NCBI RefSeq assembly: GCF_025148635.1
Contig: NZ_CP102269.1
Coordinates: forward strand, 3,906,001-3,970,000
Direction: 5' to 3'
Origin: Butyricimonas virosa
Lineage (GTDB): Bacteria; Bacteroidota; Bacteroidia; Bacteroidales; Marinifilaceae
Length of the DNA: 64,000 nt
The position numbers and the translations under genes are program-made. The notes beneath the pieces are model-generated. The model worked only from the letters and a program-made list of their open reading frames with translations, made no database searches and was not told where the DNA came from. The first letter of the stretch is position 1. Each line of letters opens with the position of its first letter. This document shows positions 51,764-60,836 of the stretch, in pieces.

Positions 51764-53377
51764 TTATTGTGATTTTCTTCTACTATGTTTTATGCGAAGA
51801 TAGTGAATAATTACCCGAATCATAATTTTCATGCTGAAATATATGCCAATGGAAGTAATAATAACCAGTACAACAGCCGTGAATACCCCAAATTCCTTGG
51901 AAATCATCGAGAACACGGGAGCTTCACCGTCACCTTCCAATAGTACCCCGAAAAGGGAGGCTATAGAGATGAAAAGAAGAATGTTTTTCGTGCTGTTGGC
52001 TTCTTTCAGGTCTGCAATATTGTTGGCATTTGTTAGGGATTTATCCACTCTTTCCGTGATGTCCTTTAATTGTTGTTCGTCAGCATCAATTCGTAGTCTT
52101 CGGCTTGTTTCGTGGTACATGTGTTTGTGAGACATATAGCGTAGATAACGCACCGAATCGAGTTGCAGGATCACATCGGACAAGCTGATGCTTAGGCGGG
52201 CATTCTGCTCGATCATGTCCAAAATCTTGTCATTGATGATCGTGAATCCCTGTTGCCCGTCCTTTGATTCCGGATGACTGTTGTCTTTGATTGCTTGTCG
52301 GGAGTTGAAAATATACTTGTTTAGCACGTAGTTGATAGTGTGTTTTTTAGCTAACAGAATTTCGACTAATACGAGATATTCCGGCCAACTGACGTGATAA
52401 CGGTCTCGTCGGGCCAAGTGTTTCTTCCAATCGGTGGGAGCTTCTTTTCCGCGATTTCCATACGTGCCGATAACGAGACTCATGTTTTCATTTGCCAGCA
52501 CAAGATCATCGGTATCGATAGCGATGTTTTTCCCACAAATATCTTCGAAGCTTGAATCCATACGGTAAGGCCATTCTTCGGGGTAGAGACTCATGAGGCC
52601 CACGAGTTCCGCTTTGTGGCATTGTTCGATGTGTTCGATAACTTGGTCTTCCCTCATCCGGTCAAAACGGATTCGTCCATCGTGACCGATACTTTCCCAA
52701 ATATCCAGAAAGATATAATTATGCCATCCGTATTCGAATTCTTTGAATTCCTTACTTTTGCCTAAGTCTTTTTGTTTTTGTTTGTCAAAGAAATAGCGAT
52801 AACGTCTTTGTACTTCATCGAAAGTAACACCTTTGATTTTCACGGTTGTCGTGTGGACGTGTGATTCTTCATCGATATGCAAGTTGCTAATTGAAACTAC
52901 TTTCAAGGAACCGTCGATTTCTTGGCCTTTCTTCTTGTTGTTATATACCCAATGCTCCACGTGTTGCACGATCCCGGCTACGGCAATCAGTTGATCCGTG
53001 TTGAACGGAATGTCCGTCTGGCAAAACTTGGTTCCATTAATTCTTCCCGTCGGGCTTACGATGATCCTGTAGGAAATTTCAACCGTCTTGTTGAAAAACA
53101 CGGCAGCTCGTACGTGTACGTGTCCCCATAGCCTGACGGGAGTGTTTCCGTCAATGTCAATACAGATGTCAAACCCTTTCAAGCGATAACGGTTGATTAC
53201 TTTATCCGAGTGGGTGAACAACTGATCGTCAAAATGCCCGTCATCATCTTTTTTGATGAAGAAATTTGTTTCGGGTGTCAAGGGAATTTCAATTCCCGCG
53301 GAGGTAAAGGTCTGTATCAGTATGATGGAAAATTCATTGTAGATAAGACCGGATTCACACTGGTTGTAATTTCTCAT
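51764..53377 (-). CDS. Large protein with two C-terminal membrane helices, unknown function
   Basis: A 537-residue protein counted from the ATG at 53377; a GTG at 53386 is possible but would leave almost no leader after the predicted -7 box. A soluble beta-rich N-terminal part (RLWGHVHVRAAVFFNKTVEISYRI) leads to a helical middle and two membrane segments near the C terminus (about 465-482 and 492-515), a CorA-like topology. There is no signal peptide, and no GMN-like motif of CorA was seen. I do not recognise the family. Position between two restriction systems makes a role in defence worth testing but not supported by motif. Confidence 0.7.
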   Translation of the reverse strand: MRNYNQCESGLIYNEFSIILIQTFTSAGIEIPLTPETNFFIKKDDDGHFDDQLFTHSDKVINRYRLKGFDICIDIDGNTPVRLWGHVHVRAAVFFNKTVEISYRIIVSPTGRINGTKFCQTDIPFNTDQLIAVAGIVQHVEHWVYNNKKKGQEIDGSLKVVSISNLHIDEESHVHTTTVKIKGVTFDEVQRRYRYFFDKQKQKDLGKSKEFKEFEYGWHNYIFLDIWESIGHDGRIRFDRMREDQVIEHIEQCHKAELVGLMSLYPEEWPYRMDSSFEDICGKNIAIDTDDLVLANENMSLVIGTYGNRGKEAPTDWKKHLARRDRYHVSWPEYLVLVEILLAKKHTINYVLNKYIFNSRQAIKDNSHPESKDGQQGFTIINDKILDMIEQNARLSISLSDVILQLDSVRYLRYMSHKHMYHETSRRLRIDADEQQLKDITERVDKSLTNANNIADLKEANSTKNILLFISIASLFGVLLEGDGEAPVFSMISKEFGVFTAVVLVIITSIGIYFSMKIMIRVIIHYLRIKHSRRKSQ

Positions 53378-53394
53378 AATACGCACGTTTTGTG

Positions 53395-53402
53395 CAAATA
53401 TA
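53395..53402 (-). promoter_or_regulatory. Putative -7 element of the membrane-protein/GNAT operon
   Basis: TATATTTG on the minus strand, 17 bp before the ATG at 53377. It favours that start. Confidence 0.5.
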
Positions 53403-53612
53403 ATAAATTTTGTAAGGAACTTATATACGAGTTTATTGTAAAATAATGATATATCTTGGATGTGTAATCTGTTGATAATTAAGCGTTTTTTGCAAAGAGA
53501 GAATTATAGAGGGGCGTTATAATGTTCTATTGGGTTTAAATTGTGAAACAATATTCGTAAAATACTTGATTTTTATAATTATTTTCATAAATTTAAAGTA
53601 TATATTACTAGC

Positions 53613-53620
53613 TAAATTTG
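53613..53620 (+). promoter_or_regulatory. Putative -7 element of the 48-residue gene
   Basis: TAAATTTG, only 8 bp before the ATG at 53629. If used, the message would be nearly leaderless. Confidence 0.4.
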
Positions 53621-53628
53621 TGAACGCC

Positions 53629-53775
53629 ATGGGATTCGAAGGACATGTATTTGATATGATTCGACGTACGAAGCAAAATCGGAAAATGCTTCAGGATCGT
53701 CGTGATCGGATGAAAGATCTCATCAAGAAAATAAACGAAAAGCCTTTAACAGGTTTGCTGCAAATTTGTATATAA
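53629..53775 (+). CDS. Small basic conserved-looking protein (48 residues)
   Basis: A 48-residue basic protein starting MGFEGHVFDMIRRTKQNRKM and rich in Arg/Lys (about 14 of 48). I recall similar short proteins beginning MG-x-GH-xx-D-M in other Bacteroidales but cannot name a family. It could be a nucleic-acid-binding or ribosome-associated peptide. The start at 53629 is chosen because the upstream frame is hydrophobic and AT-rich and lies before the predicted promoter. Confidence 0.6.
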   Translation: MGFEGHVFDMIRRTKQNRKMLQDRRDRMKDLIKKINEKPLTGLLQICI

Positions 53776-53795
53776 GTTTCTATCTTTTAATTTTT

Positions 53796-53837
53796 CAGAT
53801 ACTAGATTTTATTTCTTTTATGGAAATAAAGTATCTG
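53796..53837. repeat. Nested inverted repeat upstream of the Crp-type gene
   Basis: CAGATAC (53796-53802) pairs with GTATCTG (53831-53837), and TTTATTTC (53808-53815) with GAAATAAA (53823-53830). No T run follows. The right arm ends 13 bp before the -7 box, so it covers the -33 position. This suggests an operator, perhaps for autoregulation, or a weak terminator of the preceding small gene. Confidence 0.6.
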
Positions 53838-53850
53838 CTTAATTTTGCAT

Positions 53851-53858
53851 TACCTTTG
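53851..53858 (+). promoter_or_regulatory. Putative -7 element of the Crp-type regulator
   Basis: TACCTTTG, 17 bp before the ATG at 53876. The -33 position falls within the nested inverted repeat. Confidence 0.55.
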
Positions 53859-53875
53859 TCCAAAAGGTTTGGATC

Positions 53876-54442
53876 ATGGAGGTTTTTATCAAAAAAATAA
53901 GGGAGGCTTACCCGTTATCGGATGAAACCGTTCGTTTGTTGCTCGGTCACACGGAACGAGTTGTTCTTCCTAAAGGAGAACTGTTGATGCGGGAAGGAAC
54001 AGTTGCAAAATATACCTATTTTATTATCAAAGGATTTGCACGTGGATTTTTTCACAAGGAGGATAGGGATATTACGATTTGGTTCGCTTCCGAGGGAATG
54101 TCCCTTTTATCCATGAACGGATATATGTTTTCAACTGCCGGATACGAGAACGTGGAATTGCTGGAAGAATGTGATCTGTTGAAAATATCAAATGAAACGT
54201 TGAATTGTTTATTTGATTCCAATATCGAATTGGCGAATTGGGGACGACGGATGTCTGACGGGATTATATTGAAATTCGAAAAATTATTTATGGAACGCTA
54301 TTTTATGTCAGCCTCGGAGCGTTATCATTTATTGGTTGAGCGGGAACCGGAGATTCTAAAGAAGGTTCCGCTTCGCCATATAGCATCATTTTTAGGTATT
54401 TCGCAGGTATCGTTAAGTAGGATCAGGGCGGGAATTCAGTAA
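53876..54442 (+). CDS. Crp/Fnr family transcriptional regulator
   Basis: A 188-residue regulator with a cyclic-nucleotide-binding-type beta roll (about residues 20-110, GELLMREGTVAKYTYFIIKGFARGF) and a C-terminal winged helix (about 155-185, LRHIASFLGISQVSLSRIRAGI). It lacks the cysteine cluster of Fnr. It sits 127 bp upstream of a DMT transporter, its likeliest target, with a nested inverted repeat at its own promoter. The ligand is unknown. Confidence 0.92.
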   Translation: MEVFIKKIREAYPLSDETVRLLLGHTERVVLPKGELLMREGTVAKYTYFIIKGFARGFFHKEDRDITIWFASEGMSLLSMNGYMFSTAGYENVELLEECDLLKISNETLNCLFDSNIELANWGRRMSDGIILKFEKLFMERYFMSASERYHLLVEREPEILKKVPLRHIASFLGISQVSLSRIRAGIQ

Positions 54443-54569
54443 TTTTAGATACCAATCGTACGAAATCTAATGTACTAGGTGATGACTTCTGTTTTTTTAC
54501 ATATGTAAATTGAAAAGTTAGGAATTTTACAGACCTTTGTGCCCGTTTAATTTAGAAATAGAAAATAGA

Positions 54570-55493
54570 ATGAGGCAGTTGAAAGGTGTACTATTAGCAA
54601 TGATTTCATCATCCACGTTTGGATTGATCCCCTTGTTTGCTCTTCCGGCCATGAAGGAGGGCGTGGGGTTGGATTCCGTGTTATTTTATCGTTTTGCTAT
54701 TTCCGCGGTGGTCGTGGGAGTTTATTTGCTATTACGGCGTACGGATCTTCGGGTTACTTTAAAGGAGTTTGGAACAATGTTTCTGTTAGGAGGAGCGTAT
54801 GCTTCTACCTCGCTTTTCCTAACAGCATCTTACCTGTACATTCCCAGCGGAGTGGCCACGACGATTCATTTCCTTTACCCGGTGTTGGTTACTGCCATCA
54901 TGATTGTTTTCTTTAAAGATAAAATATCACTCTCCGTGATCATTGCAACGGTGCTGGCTATTGGAGGAGTCTATTTGTTGAGTAGTGGCGAGGGGCAGGG
55001 ACGGATCAGTTTAAAAGGACTTTTCATGGTACTGTCGACCGTCGTTACTTACGCGATATATATCGTTGGGGTAAATAAGTCCTGTATACGGCACATGGAA
55101 GGGTTGAAGATGACTTTTTACATGTTGTTCTGTTGCACGATTATTTTCGGAGTGAATATTTTGGTAAAAGGGCAGGGGTTGGATATGATGCCTAGCGCGA
55201 ATGCCGTGGTGCATATCTTTTTGTTATCTTTAATTCCAACTCTTGTATCCGATTTAACGTTAATATTGGCAATACAGCACGTGGGTTCAACCACGGCTGC
55301 CATTCTGGGATGCATGGAACCCCTGACGGCAGTGAGTATGGGGGTTTTGTTTTTAGAGGAACGTTTTGGAATAGGGCAAATACTAGGAGTTGTTATCGTG
55401 CTGGTTGCCGTGTTTATCGTGATCCTGTCCAGTCAGCCGGGACATTTTTCCATGAAACGTTTGATCCCGTCATTTATAAAGATAAGAAGATAA
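54570..55493 (+). CDS. EamA/DMT family transporter
   Basis: A 307-residue inner-membrane transporter with about ten transmembrane helices arranged as two EamA repeats (GVLLAMISSSTFGLIPLFAL, and the second half starting LKGLFMVLSTVVTYAIYIVG). The pattern AAILGCMEPLTAVSMGVLFLEE near the C terminus is typical. The ATG at 54570 is preferred over the frame start at 54537, since the added residues are polar and precede helix 1. Substrate unknown. It is followed by a GNAT gene 17 bp downstream on the same strand. Confidence 0.92.
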   Translation: MRQLKGVLLAMISSSTFGLIPLFALPAMKEGVGLDSVLFYRFAISAVVVGVYLLLRRTDLRVTLKEFGTMFLLGGAYASTSLFLTASYLYIPSGVATTIHFLYPVLVTAIMIVFFKDKISLSVIIATVLAIGGVYLLSSGEGQGRISLKGLFMVLSTVVTYAIYIVGVNKSCIRHMEGLKMTFYMLFCCTIIFGVNILVKGQGLDMMPSANAVVHIFLLSLIPTLVSDLTLILAIQHVGSTTAAILGCMEPLTAVSMGVLFLEERFGIGQILGVVIVLVAVFIVILSSQPGHFSMKRLIPSFIKIRR

Positions 55494-55510
55494 AATTAAA
55501 GATTCGTGTT

Positions 55511-56038
55511 ATGGTGAATTTGATTAGAATAACAGAGCCGACAGATATTCGTTTACAGAAACTTCTTTCCCTTTATGAGGAGGCTTTCCCGGAGGAGGAG
55601 AGACGCAATGCCAAGCAATTGAAACGGTTGATAAGCGAGAAACCGGAAATGTATTTTAATGCTATCGAGACGAACGGTGTTTTGTCCGGTTTGTTTATCT
55701 ACTGGGATATGCGGGATTTTTACTACCTCGAACATTTAGCCGTTTTCACCCCGATGCGCAATTTGAAAATCGGACAACAGGTGTTGGACTATATAGCAGA
55801 ACATTTAGACGGTATGCGATTGTTGGAAGTGGAACCGACCACGGATGAGATGACTACTCGTAGGGTAAATTATTATCGTCGAAACGGGTATGAGATTCTC
55901 GATAAAACTTACATGCAACCTTCTTACGATGAAGATATTGAGGTCGGTAACCTTTGGATCATGGGTAACCGGAAGTCTGGTCGTTTACAGGAGTTTATCG
56001 AGCGGATAAAGCAGGTGGTTTACCGGGAAAATCGATAA
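55511..56038 (+). CDS. GNAT-like acetyltransferase
   Basis: A 175-residue acetyltransferase-like protein: FPEEERRNAKQLKRLI at the N terminus, a DFYYLEHLAVFTPMRNLKIGQQVLDYI strand-helix that carries the acetyl-CoA site, and EVEPTTDEMTTRRVNYYRRNGYEIL typical of GNAT C termini. The ATG at 55511 lies 17 bp after the transporter stop; the longer frame beginning at 55310 is a shadow of the transporter gene. Substrate unknown; co-transcription with the transporter is likely. Confidence 0.85.
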   Translation: MVNLIRITEPTDIRLQKLLSLYEEAFPEEERRNAKQLKRLISEKPEMYFNAIETNGVLSGLFIYWDMRDFYYLEHLAVFTPMRNLKIGQQVLDYIAEHLDGMRLLEVEPTTDEMTTRRVNYYRRNGYEILDKTYMQPSYDEDIEVGNLWIMGNRKSGRLQEFIERIKQVVYRENR

Positions 56039-56081
56039 CGATTAAACTTTCCCGATTATTGATCGTTTCTTAGTGAGAGCT

Positions 56082-56202
56082 ATAAGAGAAAGAATGGAAA
56101 TACATAAGAGAAAGAACCTATTGCTCGTTGATTGCTCAGAGCTTAAACAGTGCTTACACATCTCGTTATGGATGAGCGACGTTTGAGCTTCGAATGAGCT
56201 CT
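56082..56202. repeat. Eleven consecutive 11-bp units in register
   Basis: ATAAGAGAAAG (56082), AATGGAAATAC, ATAAGAGAAAG (56104), AACCTATTGCT, CGTTGATTGCT, CAGAGCTTAAA, CAGTGCTTACA, CATCTCGTTAT, GGATGAGCGAC, GTTTGAGCTTC and GAATGAGCTCT follow one another with no extra base. A 13-bp word recurs exactly 22 bp apart, and TTGCT, GCTTA and TGAGC recur 11 bp apart. The period is again not a codon multiple. No hairpin or CRISPR-like repeat-spacer structure is present. Confidence 0.85.
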
Positions 56203-56295
56203 GGACGTGGGGTATTATTTGGAACTTATTTGTTCTTTATTTGGGATACATTTGTGTATAAATCGTGGGTTAAAATGCAGGAGGATACTTGATTG

Positions 56296-56327
56296 TTGTG
56301 TTTTCTCGATTTTATATGTTATTTTTG
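56296..56327 (+). promoter_or_regulatory. Promoter of the type I RM operon
   Basis: TTG (56296-56298), 21 bp, TATTTTTG (56320-56327), 59 bp before the hsdR ATG. Confidence 0.65.
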
Positions 56328-56386
56328 CATTTGGTTATTGTAAATGAAATCTTTATATTGTAAATTACAGGTAACATAATTAGATT

Positions 56387-59218
56387 ATGGCAATACAAAG
56401 CGAAGCTGCTCTTGAAACTGGACTTGTCCAGACGCTCCAGCAAATGAGTTACGAGTATATTCAGATTGACGAAGGAACAAATCTAAAAGAGAATTTCAAG
56501 CGGCAACTGGAAATACATAATAAGAAACAATTAGCAGAACATGGGCGAGAGCGATTTACCGAGGCGGAGTTTGATAAAATTTTACTTTATCTTGAAGGTG
56601 GTTCTCGTTTTGAAAAGGCTAAAAAACTTCGAGATCTTTTTGCTTTAGAACTTGAAAATGGTTGTCGTTTGTGGGTGTCATTTCTCAATAAGAAACAATG
56701 GTGTCAAAATGAGTTTCAAGTTTCTAACCAAATCACGATAGAGGGACGCAAGAAATGTCGATATGATGTTACTATCTTGGTGAATGGTTTACCATTAGTA
56801 CAAATCGAATTAAAACGCCGAGGTACAGAATTGAAACAGGCATATAATCAAGTGCAGCGTTACCATAAGACTTCATTTCATGGTCTGTTCGATTACATTC
56901 AGATATTTGTTATTTCCAATGGGGTGAACACGCGTTATTTTGCAAACAATCCTAATCAGGGCTATAAATTCACGTTCACTTGGACGGATGCTGCAAATAC
57001 ACCGTTTAACGATCTTTCGATGTTTGCACAAATGTTCTTTGATAAATGTACTCTTGGTAAGATGATAAGTAAATATATCGTACTGCATGAGGGTGATAAA
57101 TGTTTGATGGTACTACGTCCTTACCAATATTACGCGGTAGAAGAGATCCTCAATTGTGTACAGAACACCAATAAAAATGGATATATCTGGCATACGACGG
57201 GGGCGGGAAAGACGCTCACGTCGTTTAAAGCGGCTCAGTTAGTGTCTGAAATGGATGGTGTGGATAAAGTGATGTTTGTGGTTGATCGTCATGATCTTGA
57301 TACTCAAACACAATCAGAATATGACGCTTTTGAGCCTGGGGCAGTGGATAGTACCGAGAATACTTCTGAATTAACACGCAGACTTGAAAGCGACTCGAAG
57401 ATCATAATTACCACGATACAGAAGCTCAATGCTGCAGTAACACGTACTTGGTATAGTTCGCGTCTAGAGAAAGTGAAGAACAGTCGAATGGTGATGATTT
57501 TCGATGAATGTCACCGGAGTCATTTTGGAGACAGTCATAAAAATATTGTAAAATTTTTTCATAACCTACAAATTTTTGGTTTTACCGGAACTCCAATATT
57601 TGTCGAGAACTCTGTTGATAAGCGTACAACGAAAGAAATTTTTGGAGAGTGCTTACATAAGTATCTTATTAAAGATGCCATTGCTGATGAAAATGTGCTC
57701 GGTTTTTTAGTGGAATATTATCACGGTAATGCTGATGTGAATAACACGGAAGAATCTCGTATGCGAGAAATTGCCAAGTTTATACTTAATAACTTTAAAA
57801 AATCCACTTTTGATGGGGAGTTTGATGCACTTTTTGCAGTACAAAGTGTACCCATGCTTATCCGTTATTATAAGATTTTTAAAGAACTGAAGCCGGATAT
57901 AAACATTGGGGCTATTTTTACCTATGCGGCTAACACTTCACAAGAAGATGAACTTACGGGGATGAACCGTGGTTTCGTGAGTGAGCGTGTACCAGAGGCT
58001 GATGATATGGAAGATATCATCAAAGATTATAATGAAATGTATGGAACTGCTTTTTCAACAGAAAATTTCCGCGCATATTATGATGATATCAATAGGCGTA
58101 TGAAAAAGAAAGATCCTTCAATGAAGTCTCTTGATCTCTGTCTTGTGGTGGGAATGTTCCTTACTGGATTTGATTCCAAGAAATTGAATACACTTTATGT
58201 GGATAAAAACATGGAATATCACGGGTTATTGCAGGCATTCAGTCGTACCAATCGTGTACTTAATGAAAAGAAACGTTTCGGTAAGATTATCTGTTTCCGT
58301 GATTTGAAAAATAACGTTGATGCTGCGATTAAATTGTTTAGTAATAACAATAATATAGAGGAAATTATACGTCCGGTTTTTGAAGCGGTAAAAAAAGAAT
58401 ATGTCGAGTTGACAGATGAGTTTTTGAAGCATTATCCTGAAGCTCATGTGGTAGATTATTTACAAAGTGAAAATGACAAACGTAATTTTATCCTCGCTTT
58501 TCGCGATATTATCAAGAAACATGCGGAGATACAGATTTACGAGGATTATGCGGAGGACGATGAGGAATTTCCCATGACAGAACAACAGTACATGGATTTT
58601 CGTAGCAAGTATCTTGATATTCATGATACGTTTTTTGATAATCAGAATTTACAAGCTAAGGATGCGATCCAGAATAAAGAGGACAGAGATGAAGAAAGTA
58701 ATAGTATCGAGGATATAGATTTTTGCCTTGAGTTACTTCACAGCGATATTATTAATGTGGCTTATATTTTAGGTTTGATAGCAGAACTTGATCCATATGC
58801 TGAAGATTATGCTGAAAAACGTCAGGAAATTATTGATACGATGATAAAAGATGCAGAACTTCGTAGCAAGGCGCAACTCATAGATGGCTTTATTTTACAA
58901 AATGTAGATAACGACAAAGATAATTTCCTCTCGGAGCGAAAACGGGCCGATGGCTCGTCCGACCTGGAAGAACGGCTAAACCAATATATTCGTGGTGAAA
59001 AGAAAAAGGCGATAGAAAAGGTGGCAACTGAAGAAGAATTACCCGTGGAAGTGCTTGATCGATACTTGGCTGAATATGATTTTTCTCTCAAAGAACAAAC
59101 TGAAATAATTCAGGATGCTTTAAAAGAGAAACACCTTGGATTGGTGAAGCGTCGTCGTACTCTCAATCGTATCATCGATAGGTTGCGTAATATAATTAGA
59201 ACCTTTAGTTGGGATTAA
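56387..59218 (+). CDS. hsdR: Type I restriction enzyme, R subunit
   Basis: A 943-residue motor-nuclease subunit. The N-terminal nuclease is of the PD-(D/E)XK type (YDVTILVNG and VQIELKRRG, about residues 125-145). The SF2 translocase has Walker A HTTGAGKTL (about 268-276), the DEAD-box-like DECHRS (about 374) and later motifs (LLQAFSRTNRV). The C-terminal helical domain binds the methylase. With HsdM and HsdS it cuts unmethylated foreign DNA far from the recognition site. It is first in the operon, 54 bp before hsdM. Codon use is AT-richer than the Sus region, which fits acquisition by transfer. Confidence 0.95.
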   Translation: MAIQSEAALETGLVQTLQQMSYEYIQIDEGTNLKENFKRQLEIHNKKQLAEHGRERFTEAEFDKILLYLEGGSRFEKAKKLRDLFALELENGCRLWVSFLNKKQWCQNEFQVSNQITIEGRKKCRYDVTILVNGLPLVQIELKRRGTELKQAYNQVQRYHKTSFHGLFDYIQIFVISNGVNTRYFANNPNQGYKFTFTWTDAANTPFNDLSMFAQMFFDKCTLGKMISKYIVLHEGDKCLMVLRPYQYYAVEEILNCVQNTNKNGYIWHTTGAGKTLTSFKAAQLVSEMDGVDKVMFVVDRHDLDTQTQSEYDAFEPGAVDSTENTSELTRRLESDSKIIITTIQKLNAAVTRTWYSSRLEKVKNSRMVMIFDECHRSHFGDSHKNIVKFFHNLQIFGFTGTPIFVENSVDKRTTKEIFGECLHKYLIKDAIADENVLGFLVEYYHGNADVNNTEESRMREIAKFILNNFKKSTFDGEFDALFAVQSVPMLIRYYKIFKELKPDINIGAIFTYAANTSQEDELTGMNRGFVSERVPEADDMEDIIKDYNEMYGTAFSTENFRAYYDDINRRMKKKDPSMKSLDLCLVVGMFLTGFDSKKLNTLYVDKNMEYHGLLQAFSRTNRVLNEKKRFGKIICFRDLKNNVDAAIKLFSNNNNIEEIIRPVFEAVKKEYVELTDEFLKHYPEAHVVDYLQSENDKRNFILAFRDIIKKHAEIQIYEDYAEDDEEFPMTEQQYMDFRSKYLDIHDTFFDNQNLQAKDAIQNKEDRDEESNSIEDIDFCLELLHSDIINVAYILGLIAELDPYAEDYAEKRQEIIDTMIKDAELRSKAQLIDGFILQNVDNDKDNFLSERKRADGSSDLEERLNQYIRGEKKKAIEKVATEEELPVEVLDRYLAEYDFSLKEQTEIIQDALKEKHLGLVKRRRTLNRIIDRLRNIIRTFSWD

Positions 59219-59272
59219 ATACTAGGATGTGTTTGTGGGATGTACTGAAAATAAGAAAAAAGAAATAAGATT

Positions 59273-60826
59273 ATGAGTGAAGAATTACAACAGAAATTAC
59301 GTACCCAACTTTGGACTGTCGCCAATAACTTGCGAGGCAATATGTCGGCCAATGAATTTATGTATTTCTCGTTAGGTTTCATTTTTTATAAATATTTATC
59401 TGAAAAGATAGAAAAATATGCCAATCAATCGCTTGAAGATGACGAAATTACTTTCAAAGAGTTATGGAACAGTAAAGAGGATGAGGCTGAAGAATTGCAA
59501 AAAGAGGTAAAGAAACAATGTCTTGAAAATATCGGCTACTTTATAGAACCTCAATATCTTTTTACTTCTATTATTGATGCGATTAATCGAAAAGACAATA
59601 TTTTACCGCAGTTGGAGCGTTCGTTAAAACGTATAGAGGATAGTACGCTTGGACAGGATAGCGAGGAAGATTTCGGTGGCTTGTTTTCCGATATTGATCT
59701 TAATTCACCTAAACTTGGTAAAACAGCAGATGACAAGAATACACTTATTTCTAACGTGTTGCTTGCTTTGGATGGCATCGAATTCGGGGCTGATGAAGCC
59801 ACGCAGATTGATATTTTAGGTGATGCTTATGAATACATGATCAGTCAATTTGCAGCCGGAGCCGGTAAAAAGGCCGGTGAATTTTACACACCACAGGAAG
59901 TTAGTCAGATATTGGCGGAAATTGTTAGCATTGGTCACACACGTCTTCGTAACGTGTATGATCCGACCTGTGGATCGGGTTCGTTACTCATTCGTGCTGC
60001 TCACGTTGGTAAGGCTGTAGAAATTTTTGGTCAAGAAAAGAATCCTACTACATACAATTTAGCTCGAATGAATATGCTGTTACATGGCATTAAATTTTCG
60101 AATTTCCAGATTGAGAATGGAGATACTCTCGAAGCTGATGCTTTTGGGGAGAGACAGTTTGATGCGGTTGTGGCAAACCCTCCTTTTTCTGCAGAATGGA
60201 GTGCGGCTGATAAGTTTAACAGTGACGATCGTTTTAGTCAGGCTGGACGATTGGCTCCCCGTAAGACTGCAGACTATGCTTTTATCTTACACATGATTTA
60301 TCACCTTTCTGATGGCGGAACAATGGCTTGTGTTGCTCCTCATGGTGTACTTTTCCGAGGAAATGCCGAAGGTGAAATACGTCGATTCCTGATAGAGAGG
60401 AAAAACTATATAGATGCGATTATTGGTTTGCCTGCCAATATTTTCTATGGAACATCTATACCTACTTGTATTTTGGTTTTCAAAAAATGTCGTAAAGAGG
60501 ATGATAATATTCTATTCATTGATGCCAGCAAGGAGTTTGAAAAAGTGAAAACTCAAAACAAACTTCGTCAACAGCATATCCGAAAAATTGTTGAAACTTA
60601 TCGTGATAGAAAAGAAATAGAAAAGTATAGTCATTTAGCCCCTTTAAAAGAGGTGCGGGGAAATGACTATAATTTGAATATTCCTCGTTATGTTGATACT
60701 TTTGAAGAGGAGGAGCCTATTGACATCAAAGCTGTCATGGCAGAGATAAAGGAATTGGAAGCCAAACGTAGTGAATTGGACAAGGAAATTGAAGTGTATC
60801 TCAAAGAATTGGGACTAGTAGAGTAA
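59273..60826 (+). CDS. hsdM: Type I restriction system adenine methyltransferase, M subunit
   Basis: A 517-residue N6-adenine methylase. The N-terminal helical HsdM_N domain (NMSANEFMYFSLGFIFYKYLSEKI) precedes the AdoMet-binding motif (DPTCGSGSLL, about residue 231) and the catalytic NPPF (VVANPPFSAEW, about residue 303). Two HsdM subunits with one HsdS form the methylase. The coding sequence is intact. The RhuM gene begins 10 bp downstream. Confidence 0.95.
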   Translation: MSEELQQKLRTQLWTVANNLRGNMSANEFMYFSLGFIFYKYLSEKIEKYANQSLEDDEITFKELWNSKEDEAEELQKEVKKQCLENIGYFIEPQYLFTSIIDAINRKDNILPQLERSLKRIEDSTLGQDSEEDFGGLFSDIDLNSPKLGKTADDKNTLISNVLLALDGIEFGADEATQIDILGDAYEYMISQFAAGAGKKAGEFYTPQEVSQILAEIVSIGHTRLRNVYDPTCGSGSLLIRAAHVGKAVEIFGQEKNPTTYNLARMNMLLHGIKFSNFQIENGDTLEADAFGERQFDAVVANPPFSAEWSAADKFNSDDRFSQAGRLAPRKTADYAFILHMIYHLSDGGTMACVAPHGVLFRGNAEGEIRRFLIERKNYIDAIIGLPANIFYGTSIPTCILVFKKCRKEDDNILFIDASKEFEKVKTQNKLRQQHIRKIVETYRDRKEIEKYSHLAPLKEVRGNDYNLNIPRYVDTFEEEEPIDIKAVMAEIKELEAKRSELDKEIEVYLKELGLVE

Positions 60827-60836
60827 AAAATAGGGC

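Larger units (their letters stand above)
56039..56386. other. Intergenic region before the type I RM operon
   Basis: 348 bp holding the third 11-bp array (56082-56202) and the hsd promoter (56296-56327). No open frame or RNA gene was recognised in the remainder. Confidence 0.6.
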
